The notes under the pieces were generated by a model. It did no database searches, was not told the DNA's origin, and saw nothing but the letters and a program-made list of their open reading frames with translations. Shown one piece after another: positions 63,526 through 64,000 of a stretch of 64,000 nucleotides of DNA (the first letter of the stretch is position 1; each line of letters begins with the position of its first letter). The DNA is from a virus. A program made the translations under genes and the position numbers. The stretch is taken from positions 160,358-224,357 of the IMG/VR virus record IMGVR_UViG_3300036770_006893; one strand, given 5' to 3'.

Positions 63526-63774
63526 TTAAGAGTAAACGTCGGCAACATCATTATCGGTTGAATCTCTATATTGATCCAGTTTAAAACACTGAGTCATGGT
63601 ATCAAACAACTTATTTGCTTGGAGCGTAAGCATCACTCGTAGCCCCTCAATAGCATTAACAATCTCATCTCTGCTCAAACCATGCTCAAGAATTCCCTCG
63701 CTCAATGTTCCAAGATCATCAGTAAAAATATGTAATTTGGTAATCTCATTTTCTAAATCAAATCTATCTTTCAT
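63526..63774 (-). CDS. Small helical acidic protein
   Basis: 82 residues, all helical and acidic (LENEITKLHIFTDDLGTLSE, GLSRDEIVNAIEGLRVML). Overlaps the next gene's stop by ATGA. GAGG site upstream within that gene. Confidence 0.6.
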   Translation of the reverse strand: MKDRFDLENEITKLHIFTDDLGTLSEGILEHGLSRDEIVNAIEGLRVMLTLQANKLFDTMTQCFKLDQYRDSTDNDVADVYS

Positions 63775-64000
63775 ACTTCCTCTTCTCCTGTTTCAAAAAT
63801 AACTGTCTTTTTATTGAGACACACTTCAATTTTACCTACAATGTCATATAAATCTAAGTGATTACTAGCAATCAATCTTGCTGGTTCTGGTGATACATTA
63901 GATACGTTATGGCTTTCATCGTAGCAGACTTCATGTATGCTGTATGTGATGGTAGGTTCATCAAAACTAGTATGCTTCGTTGTTTGTTTAACAACTCTAA
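63771..64000 (-). CDS. Hypothetical protein, N-terminus beyond window
   Basis: The last 75 or so residues are open to the right edge (e.g. YSIHEVCYDESHNVSNVSPE, then LYDIVGKIEVCLNKKTVIFE, and stop). Strand-rich C-terminus. Its TGA overlaps the start of the gene at 63774. Identity cannot be given from this part. Confidence 0.55.
   Translation of the reverse strand, partial: RVVKQTTKHTSFDEPTITYSIHEVCYDESHNVSNVSPEPARLIASNHLDLYDIVGKIEVCLNKKTVIFETGEEEV

Noticed and set aside
1-64000. CRISPR array or IS element
   Set aside because: No regularly spaced direct repeats and no transposase. The repeats seen are Pro/Thr coding patterns.

Overview
The window looks like part of the genome of a large, AT-rich, tailed double-stranded DNA phage. 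Support: an rIIA/rIIB-like pair, multidomain tail-fibre proteins, a phage-type sigma factor, free-standing homing-type nucleases, a phage tmRNA and tRNAs, and long runs of small, tightly overlapping genes. Nearly all genes lie on the minus strand. The exceptions are a glycan-modification island at 24628-29919 (+), the secreted-protein gene after it, and two HNH genes (+) at 45656 and 52869. Signal peptides on several proteins point to a host with a diderm-type envelope. The host cannot be named from the sequence, although the SUMF1-type domains and the ferredoxin recall planctomycete proteins (inference only).

Layout. 1-12000: adhesion/tail-fibre module. Two fibre proteins combine Pro/Thr stalks, SUMF1/FGE-like (C-type-lectin-fold) domains in permuted order, LecA/PA-IL-like lectin domains and a BspA-like repeat region. 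12057-19662: small virion-type protein, DeoC-like and ClpP-like proteins, sigma factor, PAP2 phosphatase, a decayed GIY-YIG endonuclease and a glycosyltransferase. 19785-24494: GMP reductase, nucleoside deoxyribosyltransferase-like protein, two glycosyltransferases and a macro domain. 24628-29919 (+): five genes for glycosyl and methyl transfer. 30377-35001: subtilase, another Pro/Thr-rich structural protein, HNH, actin-like ATPase and a secreted thioredoxin-like protein. 35067-43420: sulfotransferase, GT32-like enzyme, RuvB with a RuvA-domain-III-like partner, a primase-like protein, rIIB and rIIA. 43463-52240: accessory genes including a kinase-like protein, a HhH-type glycosylase, ATP-dependent DNA ligase, a ferredoxin, a secreted trypsin-like protease and an endonuclease VII-like protein. 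52243-53457: tmRNA, HNH and tRNA cluster. 53458-64000: many small early-type genes plus a SpoU methyltransferase, CDA-like deaminase, UV-damage endonuclease, ThyX, a zincin and a second sulfotransferase.

Regulation. A family of minus-strand sigma-70-like promoters (TTGACA, 16-17 nt spacer, TATAAT-like -10) precedes many genes in the right half. Several share the spacer start ACGCCGATA. Many of these genes also share a stereotyped Shine-Dalgarno leader (GGAGAAAA just before ATG). These look like host-polymerase early promoters. The fibre genes lack them and may depend on the phage sigma factor. Two operons for secreted proteins share a promoter with a palindrome over the -35 region.

The most unusual features are: (i) a complete phage tmRNA with tag AVTGNTQLALAA; (ii) three nuclease genes each lying within 0-8 nt of a tRNA or tmRNA gene; (iii) three fibre domains in which the C-terminal half of the SUMF1 fold precedes the N-terminal half, with LecA-like lectin domains inserted or appended; and (iv) a zinc-ribbon protein with a RuvA-III-like tail beside RuvB.
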